A DNA stretch of 64,000 nt from Kribbella soli (GTDB lineage Bacteria > Actinomycetota > Actinomycetes > Propionibacteriales > Kribbellaceae), in the NCBI RefSeq assembly GCF_004331345.1, contig NZ_SJJZ01000002.1, positions 1,178,001 to 1,242,000 of the forward strand, in the 5' to 3' direction. Position 1 is the stretch's first letter, and every line of letters begins with the position of its first letter. Below the pieces are notes generated by a model. That model did not search any database, was not told the origin of the DNA, and saw only the letters and a list, made by a program, of their open reading frames with translations. Shown here piece after piece: positions 17,081 to 25,193 of the stretch. The translations under genes were made by a program, and so were the position numbers.

Positions 17081-18072
17081 ACCCGCAACCCTACGAGACC
17101 GGGCGAGAACGGCGCCGCGGCCTTCACGGTCCGCAGGACCGGGACGGTCTCGATCGCGGTGATGTGCTCGATCGCGCCGACGCGTTCGGTCAGGTAGGTG
17201 TGCAGGGCGTTCGGGCTCGCGCAGATCGCTTGCGCGACGAGGTTGGTCCGGCCCGTCGTCGCAGCGACGAACCCCAGTTCGTCGTGCTCGGCGAGCGCCC
17301 GCCCGACCGCATCGAGGTGTGCGGGCGGCACGGACAACCACAGCATCGCGCTCGTGGTGAAGCCGAGCGCGGCCGGATCGACGTCCACGTCGAAGAAGAT
17401 CGCACCACTCTGCTGCAGCTCGTCCATCCGTCTCGCGACGGTCGCGGCCGACCAGCCCGTCCGTACGGCGAGATCCGCATGCGTCGCCCGGCCGTCCGCA
17501 CCAAGCGCGTCCAGCAGTTTCCCGTCGCCGGCATTCAACCCCCGCACCGATCCCCGATCCGGAGTCGCAGCCGCCGCTGGCGAGGAGAAACTTCGGAACG
17601 CGCTCTCTTGTGCTGCGGTGAGGCTTTTGGCTCGTCCGCGCCAGGCTGTCGGACCGCCGACGTACAGGTGCAGCAGGTAGTGCGCCGACACCGAGGTGAT
17701 GCCGGCGGTCCGCGGGATGTCGTGCAGGAGCAGGGCGTTCCCGTCGGACTGGCTGCTGTGCACGATCGACACGATCTCGGTGCCGCCGGACGCCAGCTTG
17801 ATCCAGCTCGTGTCGGAACGGCGGGAGAGCGCTCCCGCAAGATCTTGAGCCGCGTGCGGGGCCGCAGTGAGGCGGAGGAGCCACTGCGATCGTCCCGCGA
17901 CCTGCGGATCCGGCAGGCCGATCACCCGCAGCCCGGCCTCGGCCCGCAGCCGGTTGAACCGCCGCGCGACCGTCTGCGTGGAGACGCCGAGCACCTCCCC
18001 GATCCGGCTGTACGGCGCCCTGCCGTCGAGCTGCAACGCGTGCACCAGGGCCCGGTCGATCGCATCCACCAT
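17077..18072 (-). CDS. Lrp/AsnC-family regulator with duplicated domains
   Basis: This protein of about 331 aa contains two complete AsnC-type units. The first helix-turn-helix is near residues 3-55 (IDRALVHALQLDGRAPYSRI) with its effector domain to about 150. The second is near 180-230 (GDGKLLDALGADGRATHADL) with a C-terminal effector domain. Such fused dimers are common in actinobacteria and normally sense amino acids or related metabolites. ATG at 18072 gives the usual start; ATG at 18084 adds four residues. It is divergent from an MFS transporter across a gap that carries repeat motifs, so it probably regulates that gene and itself. Confidence 0.88.
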   Translation of the reverse strand: MVDAIDRALVHALQLDGRAPYSRIGEVLGVSTQTVARRFNRLRAEAGLRVIGLPDPQVAGRSQWLLRLTAAPHAAQDLAGALSRRSDTSWIKLASGGTEIVSIVHSSQSDGNALLLHDIPRTAGITSVSAHYLLHLYVGGPTAWRGRAKSLTAAQESAFRSFSSPAAAATPDRGSVRGLNAGDGKLLDALGADGRATHADLAVRTGWSAATVARRMDELQQSGAIFFDVDVDPAALGFTTSAMLWLSVPPAHLDAVGRALAEHDELGFVAATTGRTNLVAQAICASPNALHTYLTERVGAIEHITAIETVPVLRTVKAAAPFSPGLVGLRV

Positions 18073-18103
18073 GGTGACGATCATCGCCCCAGCGCCGCTC
18101 GAA

Positions 18104-18142
18104 TGGAAGATTCCCGCAGATCTTGCCCGCTGAGTGGAAGAT
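18104..18142. promoter_or_regulatory. candidate Lrp operator repeats between regulator and MFS gene
   Basis: TGGAAGAT occurs twice in the same orientation (18104-18111 and 18135-18142), 31 bases apart, and the first copy forms an inverted repeat AAGAT-8-ATCTT (18107-18124). Spacing close to three helical turns suits an Lrp-type oligomer binding one DNA face. No Lrp site for this family is known to me, so this is inference from position. Confidence 0.4.
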
Positions 18143-18170
18143 CATCCGGCCCGCCGCGGATGGTGGCGCC

Positions 18171-19490
18171 ATGACGAACAAACGATGGATCGGGCTGATC
18201 GCCCTGCTGATCGCCGAAGCGATGAACCTGCTCGACGCGACGATCGTCCAAGTCGCGGCGCCGGTGATCCACACGGACCTCGGCGGCCGGACCGCGGACA
18301 TCCAGTGGTTCAGCGCGGCGTACACGCTGCCGTTCGCGGCCCTCCTGATCACCGGCGGCCGGCTCGGCGACCGCTTCGGCCGGCGGCGGATGTTCCGCGT
18401 CGGTGTCACGGTCTTCGTCCTGACGTCGGCCGCCTGCGCGCTCGCCACCGCCCCCGCCGAGCTGATCGGGTTCCGTGCGGTCCAAGGTGCCGCGGCCGCC
18501 CTGGTGATCCCGCAGACCATCGGCCTGATCAGGTCGAGCTTCACGGGGAGCGCTCTCTCGAAGGCGCTCGGCACGATCGGTCCGGTGATGGGCCTGGCCG
18601 GCATCTCGGGCCCGTTGCTCGGCGGGTTCATCACCGAGGCCAGCTCCTGGCGAGTCGTCTTCCTGGTGAACGTGCCCCTCGGCATCGGCGTACTCGCCCT
18701 GTCGCACCTGCTCCCCGAGTCCGCATCTCCGCAACCGCCACGGATCGACATCCTCGGAACGCTGCTGCTCACCGGCGGTACGGCGCTGGTCGTTTACCCG
18801 ATCCTGCAATCACGCGACTGGTTCCTGCTGGCGGCCGGAGTCGTGCTGCTCGGGCTGTGCCTGCTGCGGAAGGACGGGCGGCTGATCGAGGTGAGCCTGT
18901 TCGCACACCGCGGGTTCGCGCCGGCGCTCGTCACGTCGACGTTGTTCTTCGCGGTGATGAGTGGCCTGACGCTGGTCGTCGTACTCCATCAGCAGCTGAC
19001 CTTGCACCACAGCGTGATGCGCTCGAGCCTCGCGTTGCTGCCCTGGTCCGCGGCAACCGGGATCGCTGCACTCGTCGCCGGCCAGTGGTTGGTCACGCGA
19101 CTCGGATCCCGCTTGATGTACGTCGGACTCGGCGTACAGCTCGTCGGCCTCGCGACCGCGCCGTACGCGCTGCTGCCCGCACTGGCCGTCGGCGGAATCG
19201 GCGTCGGGTTGTTCACGACCGCGTTCTTCACCGAGGCGCTGCACCGGGTAGGGCCACACGAGACCGGGTCCGCGGCTGGGCTGCTGAACGCGGTACAACA
19301 GTTCGGCGGAACGCTCGGAGTCGCGGTGTTCGGCACGATCTTCCTGCACCACCCGGCGACGATCGATCGCGCGGCGTGGGTCGCGGTCGCGGTCGTCGTG
19401 GTGACGGTCGCGACCGCTCACCTCATGCGTTCGCCGCATTCGACTCGGCGCGGGCGTGCAACGCCGGAGCCAGTGCGTACTGGCCGATGA
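18171..19490 (+). CDS. MFS transporter, DHA2 (14-helix) type
   Basis: This protein of about 439 aa is a proton-driven exporter of the major facilitator superfamily. It has the MFS motif A loop GGRLGDRFGRRRMF after helix 2, motif B/C-like GFRAVQGAAAALVIPQ and GPLLGGFITEASSWRVVFLVN, which are typical of DHA2 multidrug pumps. ATG at 18171 is chosen because it places the first helix (IGLIALLIAEAMNLLDATIV) immediately after a short basic start; an upstream in-frame ATG at 18123 falls among the putative operators. It is likely repressed or induced by the divergent Lrp protein. Its last 68 bases overlap the convergent MFS gene. Confidence 0.88.
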   Translation: MTNKRWIGLIALLIAEAMNLLDATIVQVAAPVIHTDLGGRTADIQWFSAAYTLPFAALLITGGRLGDRFGRRRMFRVGVTVFVLTSAACALATAPAELIGFRAVQGAAAALVIPQTIGLIRSSFTGSALSKALGTIGPVMGLAGISGPLLGGFITEASSWRVVFLVNVPLGIGVLALSHLLPESASPQPPRIDILGTLLLTGGTALVVYPILQSRDWFLLAAGVVLLGLCLLRKDGRLIEVSLFAHRGFAPALVTSTLFFAVMSGLTLVVVLHQQLTLHHSVMRSSLALLPWSAATGIAALVAGQWLVTRLGSRLMYVGLGVQLVGLATAPYALLPALAVGGIGVGLFTTAFFTEALHRVGPHETGSAAGLLNAVQQFGGTLGVAVFGTIFLHHPATIDRAAWVAVAVVVVTVATAHLMRSPHSTRRGRATPEPVRTGR

Positions 19491-20634
19491 AGATCGCGAC
19501 GCCGAGAACGGCGCAGCCGAGCCAGGTCGCGGTCGGACCGAGGTGCTCGAGCGCGTTGGTGCCGACCAGCGGCCCGATCACGGTGCCGACGCCGAACGCC
19601 ATACCGGACAGGCCCATGTAGCGGCCGCGCAGGTCGATCGGCGCGAGGTCGGCGAACACCGCGCCGATGACCGCAGCGAAACCGATCTCCCCGATCGTCC
19701 ACACCACGACCGAAACGCCGTACCCCCACCAGGTGTGCACGACCGCTCCCAAGCCGAACCCGAGACCGACCACCAGCATCGAGGCGGCGAGCAGTTTCGG
19801 CCGGTCGAGCTTCGCCATCCACCGGCCGAGGAACGGCTGGGCGAGCACGATCACCACGCCGTTGAGCGCGATCACGAGCCCGTACGTCCGCGACGACAGA
19901 CCGTCCCCGGCCATCGCCAGCGGCAGAGTCGAATAGCCCTGCATGTAGATGGTCGCGTAGCCGATCTGGATCAGGACCATCAGCAGGAACACCGTGTCCC
20001 GCGCGACCACCGGCAACAGCGACCGGCCGGCCGAGTCGTCCTCGGGTGCCGGGCGGCTCTCCGGCACCATCATCCAGATGACCAGACCAGCAATCACCGA
20101 CGTGGCGGCGTTCACCCAGAACAGCAGGCCATAACCGAAAGATGCCAGTACGCCGGCGCTGACTGTCGAGACCGAGAAGCCGAGGTTGATCGCCCAGAAC
20201 AGGAGGCCGTACGCACGGACCCGCTCAGTCGGCTGCAGCAGGTCCGCGACCGTGGCCTGGACCGCCGGGCGGAACAAGTCGCCCAGCAGGCCGACGAGGA
20301 AAGCCGTCACCCAGATCAGCACCATCGATCGGGCGGATCCGAGCAGGATCAGCGCGGCGCCGGTACCGAAGAAGCAGATCAGCATCGTCACCCGGCGTCC
20401 GGCCCGGTCGGACAACCAGCCGCCGACGAGTTGCGCGCAGACAGTTCCGGCGCCGACAGCGGCCGCGACGGCTCCCGCCGTACCTGCAGAGAGGTGGCGG
20501 TCGTGGGTCAGGTACAGGACGAGGAACGGTTGTACGAAGCTGCCGAGCCGGTTGACCAGCTGGCACACCCACAACGCCCAGAAGGCCCGCGGAAGTGCGG
20601 TGGGCGTGGGGTTGCCGACGGCGATTGCGCTCAT
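19423..20634 (-). CDS. MFS transporter, 12-helix drug-efflux type
   Basis: This 403-aa membrane protein has twelve hydrophobic segments and the MFS motif A as GGWLSDRAGRRVTML between helices 2 and 3. The second-half repeat is LAQPFLGRWMAKLDRPKLL. It resembles the MdtH/MFS_1 drug-efflux group. It is distinct in sequence and topology from the DHA2 pump it converges with. The start is ATG at 20634, 63 bases from the divergent ArsR-like regulator, with a palindromic operator in between. The substrate is unknown, but the arrangement suggests regulator-controlled efflux. Confidence 0.88.
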   Translation of the reverse strand: MSAIAVGNPTPTALPRAFWALWVCQLVNRLGSFVQPFLVLYLTHDRHLSAGTAGAVAAAVGAGTVCAQLVGGWLSDRAGRRVTMLICFFGTGAALILLGSARSMVLIWVTAFLVGLLGDLFRPAVQATVADLLQPTERVRAYGLLFWAINLGFSVSTVSAGVLASFGYGLLFWVNAATSVIAGLVIWMMVPESRPAPEDDSAGRSLLPVVARDTVFLLMVLIQIGYATIYMQGYSTLPLAMAGDGLSSRTYGLVIALNGVVIVLAQPFLGRWMAKLDRPKLLAASMLVVGLGFGLGAVVHTWWGYGVSVVVWTIGEIGFAAVIGAVFADLAPIDLRGRYMGLSGMAFGVGTVIGPLVGTNALEHLGPTATWLGCAVLGVAIFIGQYALAPALHARAESNAANA

Positions 20635-20662
20635 GGGTCAACTGTCCGGGGTCGCCGCGGCA

Positions 20663-20691
20663 TTGTCGACGATTAGGCTCAGGGCTAATCT
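20663..20691 (+). promoter_or_regulatory. promoter with palindromic operator over the -10; leaderless start
   Basis: TTGTCG (20663-20668) and TAATCT (20686-20691) are spaced by 17 bases. The palindrome GATTAG-8-CTAATC (20671-20690) covers the spacer and most of the -10. Transcription should begin six or seven bases past the -10, at or next to the GTG at 20698, giving a leaderless message. The regulator downstream is the obvious ligand of the palindrome, so autoregulation is likely. Confidence 0.5.
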
Positions 20692-20697
20692 GGCCCG

Positions 20698-21687
20698 GTG
20701 ATCACGATCAGGCTGAGTGCCGGGGACGTCGGGCGGATCCGGTTCGCGCTGTCGCCGGTGTGGGAGGCCGTGACGAGTGTGCGGGCGCTGAGCAACAACA
20801 CCGCGCGCAGCGTGCACGGGCCGTGGCTGCAGAAGGTCCGGCCGACGATCGAGGGCGACGACCTGAGGTTGCTCAGAGCCCTCATTCCGTCGGACGGCTA
20901 TATCCCGGACTTCCTGACGCCGGCCCCGCCGCGCCGGTCGACGAGCCTGGAGTCGGGTCTCGCCGCGATCGCCGCGACGCCGCACGATCTGGTCGCCGGC
21001 GAGATCGCGAAGCTGCACGCGGAGAACCCGGACCCGGTGCTGCCCGAGCTGATCGTGCACCCCGCGAAGGCGCTGGACCTGATCACCAAGGCGCTCGAGA
21101 CGTACTGGCGACGGGCGATCGAACCCGACTGGCGGCGGATGCGGTCGCTGCTGCAGGAGGATCTCGCGTTCCGGCTGGACGAGCTGGCGAGTGGCGGGAT
21201 CGAGCGGTTGTTCCGCAACCTGCATCCGTCGATCAAGTACGCCGGCGACCGCATCGAGATCGACCGGCCGTTCTGCTGCGACGGCGAACCGATGACCGGA
21301 CAGGGCCTGCTGCTGGTGCCGTGCGTGTTCGCCTGGCCGGCCGGGCTGGCCGTCACCGGTGCGCCGCACGTCCCGACCATCACGTACCCGCCGCGCGGCC
21401 TCGGCCGCTTGTGGGAGGACCGTCAGGACACCACGGACTCCCCACTCGCCGACCTGGTCGGCCGCACCAGAGCCGCGATCGTCAGCCACCTCGACCTGCC
21501 CATGTCCACAACCCATCTCGCCCACCAGCTAGGCGTCACGGCCCCCACCCTCAGCGTCCACCTCAGCATCCTCCGCAACGCCGGCGTAGTAACCTCCCGC
21601 CGCGACGGCCGCACCGTCCTCTACCACCGCACCCCGTTGGGCCACCAACTCCTCACGGCATCAACCTCGCTGGCCTCAACCGCCTAG
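20698..21687 (+). CDS. ArsR-like winged-helix regulator (DUF5937 type)
   Basis: This 329-aa protein has a large N-terminal domain (about 1-235, beginning MITIRLSAGDVGRIRFALSP) that is typical of actinobacterial DUF5937 regulators. A C-terminal ArsR-like winged helix (about 255-320) includes HLAHQLGVTAPTLSVHL and VTSRRDGRTVLYHRTPLG. No metal-binding cysteine pair is evident in the DNA-binding domain, so a small-molecule ligand is more likely than a metal. GTG at 20698 is supported by the promoter geometry just upstream. It is divergent from the MFS pump at 19423-20634, its probable target. Its stop shares a CTAG with the priA stop. Confidence 0.83.
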   Translation: MITIRLSAGDVGRIRFALSPVWEAVTSVRALSNNTARSVHGPWLQKVRPTIEGDDLRLLRALIPSDGYIPDFLTPAPPRRSTSLESGLAAIAATPHDLVAGEIAKLHAENPDPVLPELIVHPAKALDLITKALETYWRRAIEPDWRRMRSLLQEDLAFRLDELASGGIERLFRNLHPSIKYAGDRIEIDRPFCCDGEPMTGQGLLLVPCVFAWPAGLAVTGAPHVPTITYPPRGLGRLWEDRQDTTDSPLADLVGRTRAAIVSHLDLPMSTTHLAHQLGVTAPTLSVHLSILRNAGVVTSRRDGRTVLYHRTPLGHQLLTASTSLASTA

Positions 21688-23717
21688 CCGAAGCTTGGGG
21701 GGTCTACCTGGATTCGGACCGTGCCGGGGTTCTTCTTGGTGGTGCGGGCTGATTGGGACTCTTTGAGGGAGCGGACCAAGGTGGTGCCGTGCGCGCGGGG
21801 GGTGCGGACGACGGCTCGGACGGTTTCTTCGTCGAGGTCGACCGGGCCGAGGACCTCGAGGCCGGCCGACGGTGGCATCAGGTCGCGGAGGCGGGTGACG
21901 AGGTCGTTGACGGATTCGGCCGGGCCGGTGAGTTCGGCGAGTTTGGCGGCCGGGGCGAGGCGGGCGGTACGGCGTTCCTCGATCTCGCGGGCGGCGTACC
22001 CCTCGGGGCTCCACCGCACGATCGCCTGCAGCGGCAGCGCCGACGGGTCGCCGACCAGGATCACCATCCCGCCGGCGCTTGCCGGACGGACCAGGGCAGC
22101 CGCGTTGAACCAGCGGCGTACGGCCTCTTCGGAGGCCCGGAGGTCGGGGCGGGCGAGCATCAGCCAGGTGTCGAGGAGCAGCGCCGCGCTGTACCCGCCC
22201 TCGGCGACCGGCTCGGCCCCCGGTGTGCTGACGACCAACGCCGGCGCATCCGGTACGACGTCGAGCATGTTGTCCCCGCCCGACGTACGCACCACGACTC
22301 CGGGGAACGCGCGCCCGAGTTCCTCCGCCGTACGACGCGCGCCGATGATCGCCGCGCGCATCCGGGTGTCCCCGCACTCCGGGCACCGGTGATCCGCAGC
22401 CGGACGGCCGCACACGCTGCAGCTCGCCGGCCCGGATCCTCCGGTACGACGCAACGTTCCGCCACACGTGGCACATCGCGAAGGCGCCCGGCACGTCTGG
22501 CACACCAAACTCGGCAAGTACCCCGCCCGCGGCACCTGAACGAGCACCGGTCCGGTCCGCAGGCCCTCGCGTGCGATCTCGAACGCCCGGGACGGCAACC
22601 GCGCCGCGCGCGCCGACGGGTCGCGTGCCAGATCGATGTCAGATTCCCCCGCGATGTGCACCGACGGCGCCGCCGCCCGCGTCACCTTCCGGTCCGCGAT
22701 CAGCTCGTGCGCGAACCCGGACTCCACCAACGCCGCCGCCTCCGCGGACCGCGCGTACCCACCGAGCAACGCCGCGCACTTCTGTCGGAACGCCCGTAGC
22801 AGCAGGACTTCCCGGGCATTCGGGTACGGCGCCCGCGGCTCGGCGTACGACTCGTCACCGTCGTCCCACATCGCCACCAACCCGAGATCCGCCACCGGAG
22901 CGAACGCCGCAGCGCGCGTCCCGATCACCACCCGCGCACGGCCGTGCAACGCGGACAGAAACGCGCGATAGCGAGCCGTCGGCCCCAGATCCGCGGACAA
23001 CGTGACGAACCCGGACTCCCCCAGCACCTCAGCACACGCAGCAGCGAGCCGCTCCAGGTCCCGCGCGTCCGGCGCCAGCAACAGCGCGCCCCGACCGGAG
23101 GCCGCACACACGGCCGCAGCCTGCGCGAACGCGAGCGGCCAATCAGCCCCCGGTACGGCGGTCCACACCGCCCGCGGCGACTCGGCGCGCTCGATCGCAT
23201 CGAGAAATCCAGTCGGGTACGGCGACCACTCCGAGCGGGACGTCGACACGGGCGGACGCGGCGGCTGATCGCAGCGCAGCGCCTCGCCCTCCACCTTCGC
23301 GTGCCGCGGCGGCACCGCGAGGCGCGTGACGTCCGCGAGCACCCCGGCGTACCGATCGGCGACCGCCCGGCAGAGGTCCGCGATCTCCGGCGTCAGCACC
23401 TGCTCGGGCGACACGACCTTGCGCAGCCGGACCAACTTGCCGTCGTGGTCCGACTCATCGAGCCGCTCCAGCACGAACCCGTCGAGGTCCTTGCCGGCGA
23501 ACCGCACCTTCACCCGCGCACCGGGTTGCGCAGCCTTGGCCAGGTCGTCCGGCACCAGGTAGTCGAACGGACGGTCCAGGTGCGGGAGCGAGACATCGAC
23601 CGCGATCCGGGCCACCGGCAACGTCGTGGTGATCTCGGCCGGTTCCTTCGTGCGCGACTTGCGAACGGTGTCGCGCAGCAGCGTCAGCTGCTCCGGCGAG
23701 TCTCCGTTCGATGTCAC
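21684..23717 (-). CDS. priA: primosomal protein N' (PriA), actinobacterial helicase-deficient form
   Basis: This 677-aa protein is recognisable as PriA by its N-terminal 3'-end-binding domain (VARIAVDVSLPHLDRPFDYL) and the zinc-binding cluster. That cluster has Cys in CQTCRAPSRCATCGG and in CSVCGRPAADHRCPECG. The Walker A region is degenerate: AVPGADWPLAFAQ stands where GxTGSGKTE is expected, and the DEEH box reads WDDGDES. This loss is known across actinobacteria, where the protein is thought to act in replication restart without helicase activity. It lies 93 bases downstream of metK, past a strong hairpin, matching the metK-priA order in Streptomyces. Confidence 0.92.
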   Translation of the reverse strand: MTSNGDSPEQLTLLRDTVRKSRTKEPAEITTTLPVARIAVDVSLPHLDRPFDYLVPDDLAKAAQPGARVKVRFAGKDLDGFVLERLDESDHDGKLVRLRKVVSPEQVLTPEIADLCRAVADRYAGVLADVTRLAVPPRHAKVEGEALRCDQPPRPPVSTSRSEWSPYPTGFLDAIERAESPRAVWTAVPGADWPLAFAQAAAVCAASGRGALLLAPDARDLERLAAACAEVLGESGFVTLSADLGPTARYRAFLSALHGRARVVIGTRAAAFAPVADLGLVAMWDDGDESYAEPRAPYPNAREVLLLRAFRQKCAALLGGYARSAEAAALVESGFAHELIADRKVTRAAAPSVHIAGESDIDLARDPSARAARLPSRAFEIAREGLRTGPVLVQVPRAGYLPSLVCQTCRAPSRCATCGGTLRRTGGSGPASCSVCGRPAADHRCPECGDTRMRAAIIGARRTAEELGRAFPGVVVRTSGGDNMLDVVPDAPALVVSTPGAEPVAEGGYSAALLLDTWLMLARPDLRASEEAVRRWFNAAALVRPASAGGMVILVGDPSALPLQAIVRWSPEGYAAREIEERRTARLAPAAKLAELTGPAESVNDLVTRLRDLMPPSAGLEVLGPVDLDEETVRAVVRTPRAHGTTLVRSLKESQSARTTKKNPGTVRIQVDPPSFG

Positions 23718-23761
23718 CGGGAAACTCTAGTCGGCTGCGACGACACTCCGTGGGACGCGGA

Positions 23762-23794
23762 CGGCCGGGCTGTGGATAAACCACAGCCCGGCCG
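23762..23794 (-). terminator. perfect 14-bp hairpin terminator of metK
   Basis: CGGCCGGGCTGTGG (23762-23775) and CCACAGCCCGGCCG (23781-23794) are exact reverse complements around a five-base loop, ATAAA. The hairpin starts 17 bases past the metK stop. Its stability suggests efficient termination before priA, which would then need its own promoter in the short gap that follows. Confidence 0.75.
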
Positions 23795-23810
23795 CGCGCG
23801 TACGTCGTAC

Positions 23811-25004
23811 TTACTTGCTGACCGCGGCCTTCAGGGCCTCGACGCGGTCCGTGCGCTCCCAGGTGAAGCCCTCGCCGGTGCGGCCGAAGTGGCCGTTCCG
23901 TGCGGTCTGGGCGTAGATCGGCCGGAGCAGCTCAAGGTCGCGGATGATCGCGGCCGGCCGCAGGTCGAAGACCTCGCGGACCGCGGCGGCGATCTTGTCC
24001 ACCGCGACCTTCTCGGTGCCGAACGTGTCGACGTAGAAGCCGACCGGCGCGGCCTTGCCGATCGCGTACGCGACCTGGCACTCGACCCGGTCCGCGAGCC
24101 CGGCCGCGACGATGTTCTTCGCCACCCAGCGCATCGCGTACGCCGCCGACCGGTCCACCTTGGACGGGTCCTTCCCGGAGAACGCGCCGCCGCCGTGCCG
24201 CGCCATACCGCCGTAGGTGTCGATGATGATCTTCCGCCCGGTCAGCCCGGCATCGCCCATCGGGCCGCCGATCTCGAACCGGCCGGTCGGGTTCACCAGC
24301 AACTTGTAGTCGGTCGCATCGATGTCGAACTGCTCGAGCACCGGGTCGACGACGTGCTTCTTGATGTCCGGCTGCAACATCGTCTCCAGGTTGATGTCCG
24401 CCGCGTGCTGGCTGGACACCACCACGGTGTCGATCCGGACCGCCTTGTCATCGTCGTACTCGACCGTGACCTGGGTCTTGCCGTCGGGCCGCAGGTACGC
24501 CAGCGTGCCGTTCTTGCGGACCTCGGCGAGCCGCTCGGACAGCCGGTGCGCGATCGTGATCGGCAGCGGCATCAGCTCCGGCGTCTCGTTGGACGCGTAG
24601 CCGAACATCAGTCCCTGGTCGCCTGCCCCCTGCAGGTCCAGTTCGTCCTTGGACGCGTCCGAACGCGTCTCGTACGCCGTGTCGACACCCTGGGCGATGT
24701 CCGGAGACTGGCTCCCGATGGCGACCTGCACCCCACAGGACGCGCCGTCGAAACCCTTCAGGGACGAGTCGTAGCCGATCTCCAGGATGCGCGCACGCAC
24801 GATCCCCGGAATATCGACGTACGCCGTCGTCGTGACCTCACCCGCGACGACAACCAGACCCGTGGTGATCAGGGTCTCGACCGCGACCCGGCTCTTCGGG
24901 TCCTCGGCCAGCAACGCGTCGAGGATGGAGTCGCTGATCTGGTCAGCGATCTTGTCCGGGTGACCTTCGGTCACGGACTCGGACGTGAAAAGGCGCCTCG
25001 CCAC
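23811..25004 (-). CDS. metK: S-adenosylmethionine synthetase
   Basis: This 397-aa enzyme makes S-adenosylmethionine from methionine and ATP. Signature regions are GHPDKIADQISDSILDALL near the start (ATP-binding His and Asp), GDQGLMFGYA, and the phosphate loop GGGAFSGKDPSKVDRSAAY. GTG at 25004 is preferred because GAGGGAGA lies just upstream and the protein then begins VARRLFTSESVTEGHPDK as in homologues; a longer in-frame start exists but is not conserved. It is a single-gene unit ending in a strong hairpin. SAM made here also feeds RsmB and the methyltransferase at 47.5-48.6 kb. Confidence 0.97.
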   Translation of the reverse strand: MARRLFTSESVTEGHPDKIADQISDSILDALLAEDPKSRVAVETLITTGLVVVAGEVTTTAYVDIPGIVRARILEIGYDSSLKGFDGASCGVQVAIGSQSPDIAQGVDTAYETRSDASKDELDLQGAGDQGLMFGYASNETPELMPLPITIAHRLSERLAEVRKNGTLAYLRPDGKTQVTVEYDDDKAVRIDTVVVSSQHAADINLETMLQPDIKKHVVDPVLEQFDIDATDYKLLVNPTGRFEIGGPMGDAGLTGRKIIIDTYGGMARHGGGAFSGKDPSKVDRSAAYAMRWVAKNIVAAGLADRVECQVAYAIGKAAPVGFYVDTFGTEKVAVDKIAAAVREVFDLRPAAIIRDLELLRPIYAQTARNGHFGRTGEGFTWERTDRVEALKAAVSK

Positions 25005-25193
25005 AGTTCTCCCTCGGATTCCTCTTGTGCCGCCCGGTTGCGCGTTGGCACAGCCGCACGATCCCCCCATGCACCGGCGGTTGGCGATGCATCTTGGGAA
25101 GTATGCCAGCAGTTTCCACCCGCGTCCCGGTGACGCTCCGAATTCATCCAGGATACGAGATTCGTGATCACATTCTGGACAGTCGGCACTGGT
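25005..25193. other. 189-base gap upstream of metK; no gene seen
   Basis: This gap must hold the metK promoter. I see one six-base hairpin (TGTGCC at 25026-25031 with GGCACA at 25047-25052) close to the start codon but no recognisable SAM riboswitch core. The ribosome-binding site GAGGGAGA abuts the metK start. The rest shows no clear -10/-35 pair. Confidence 0.4.

Noticed and set aside
25005..25193. SAM riboswitch upstream of metK
   Set aside because: One six-base stem is present but I cannot match a known SAM riboswitch core. A covariance-model scan of this leader would decide.
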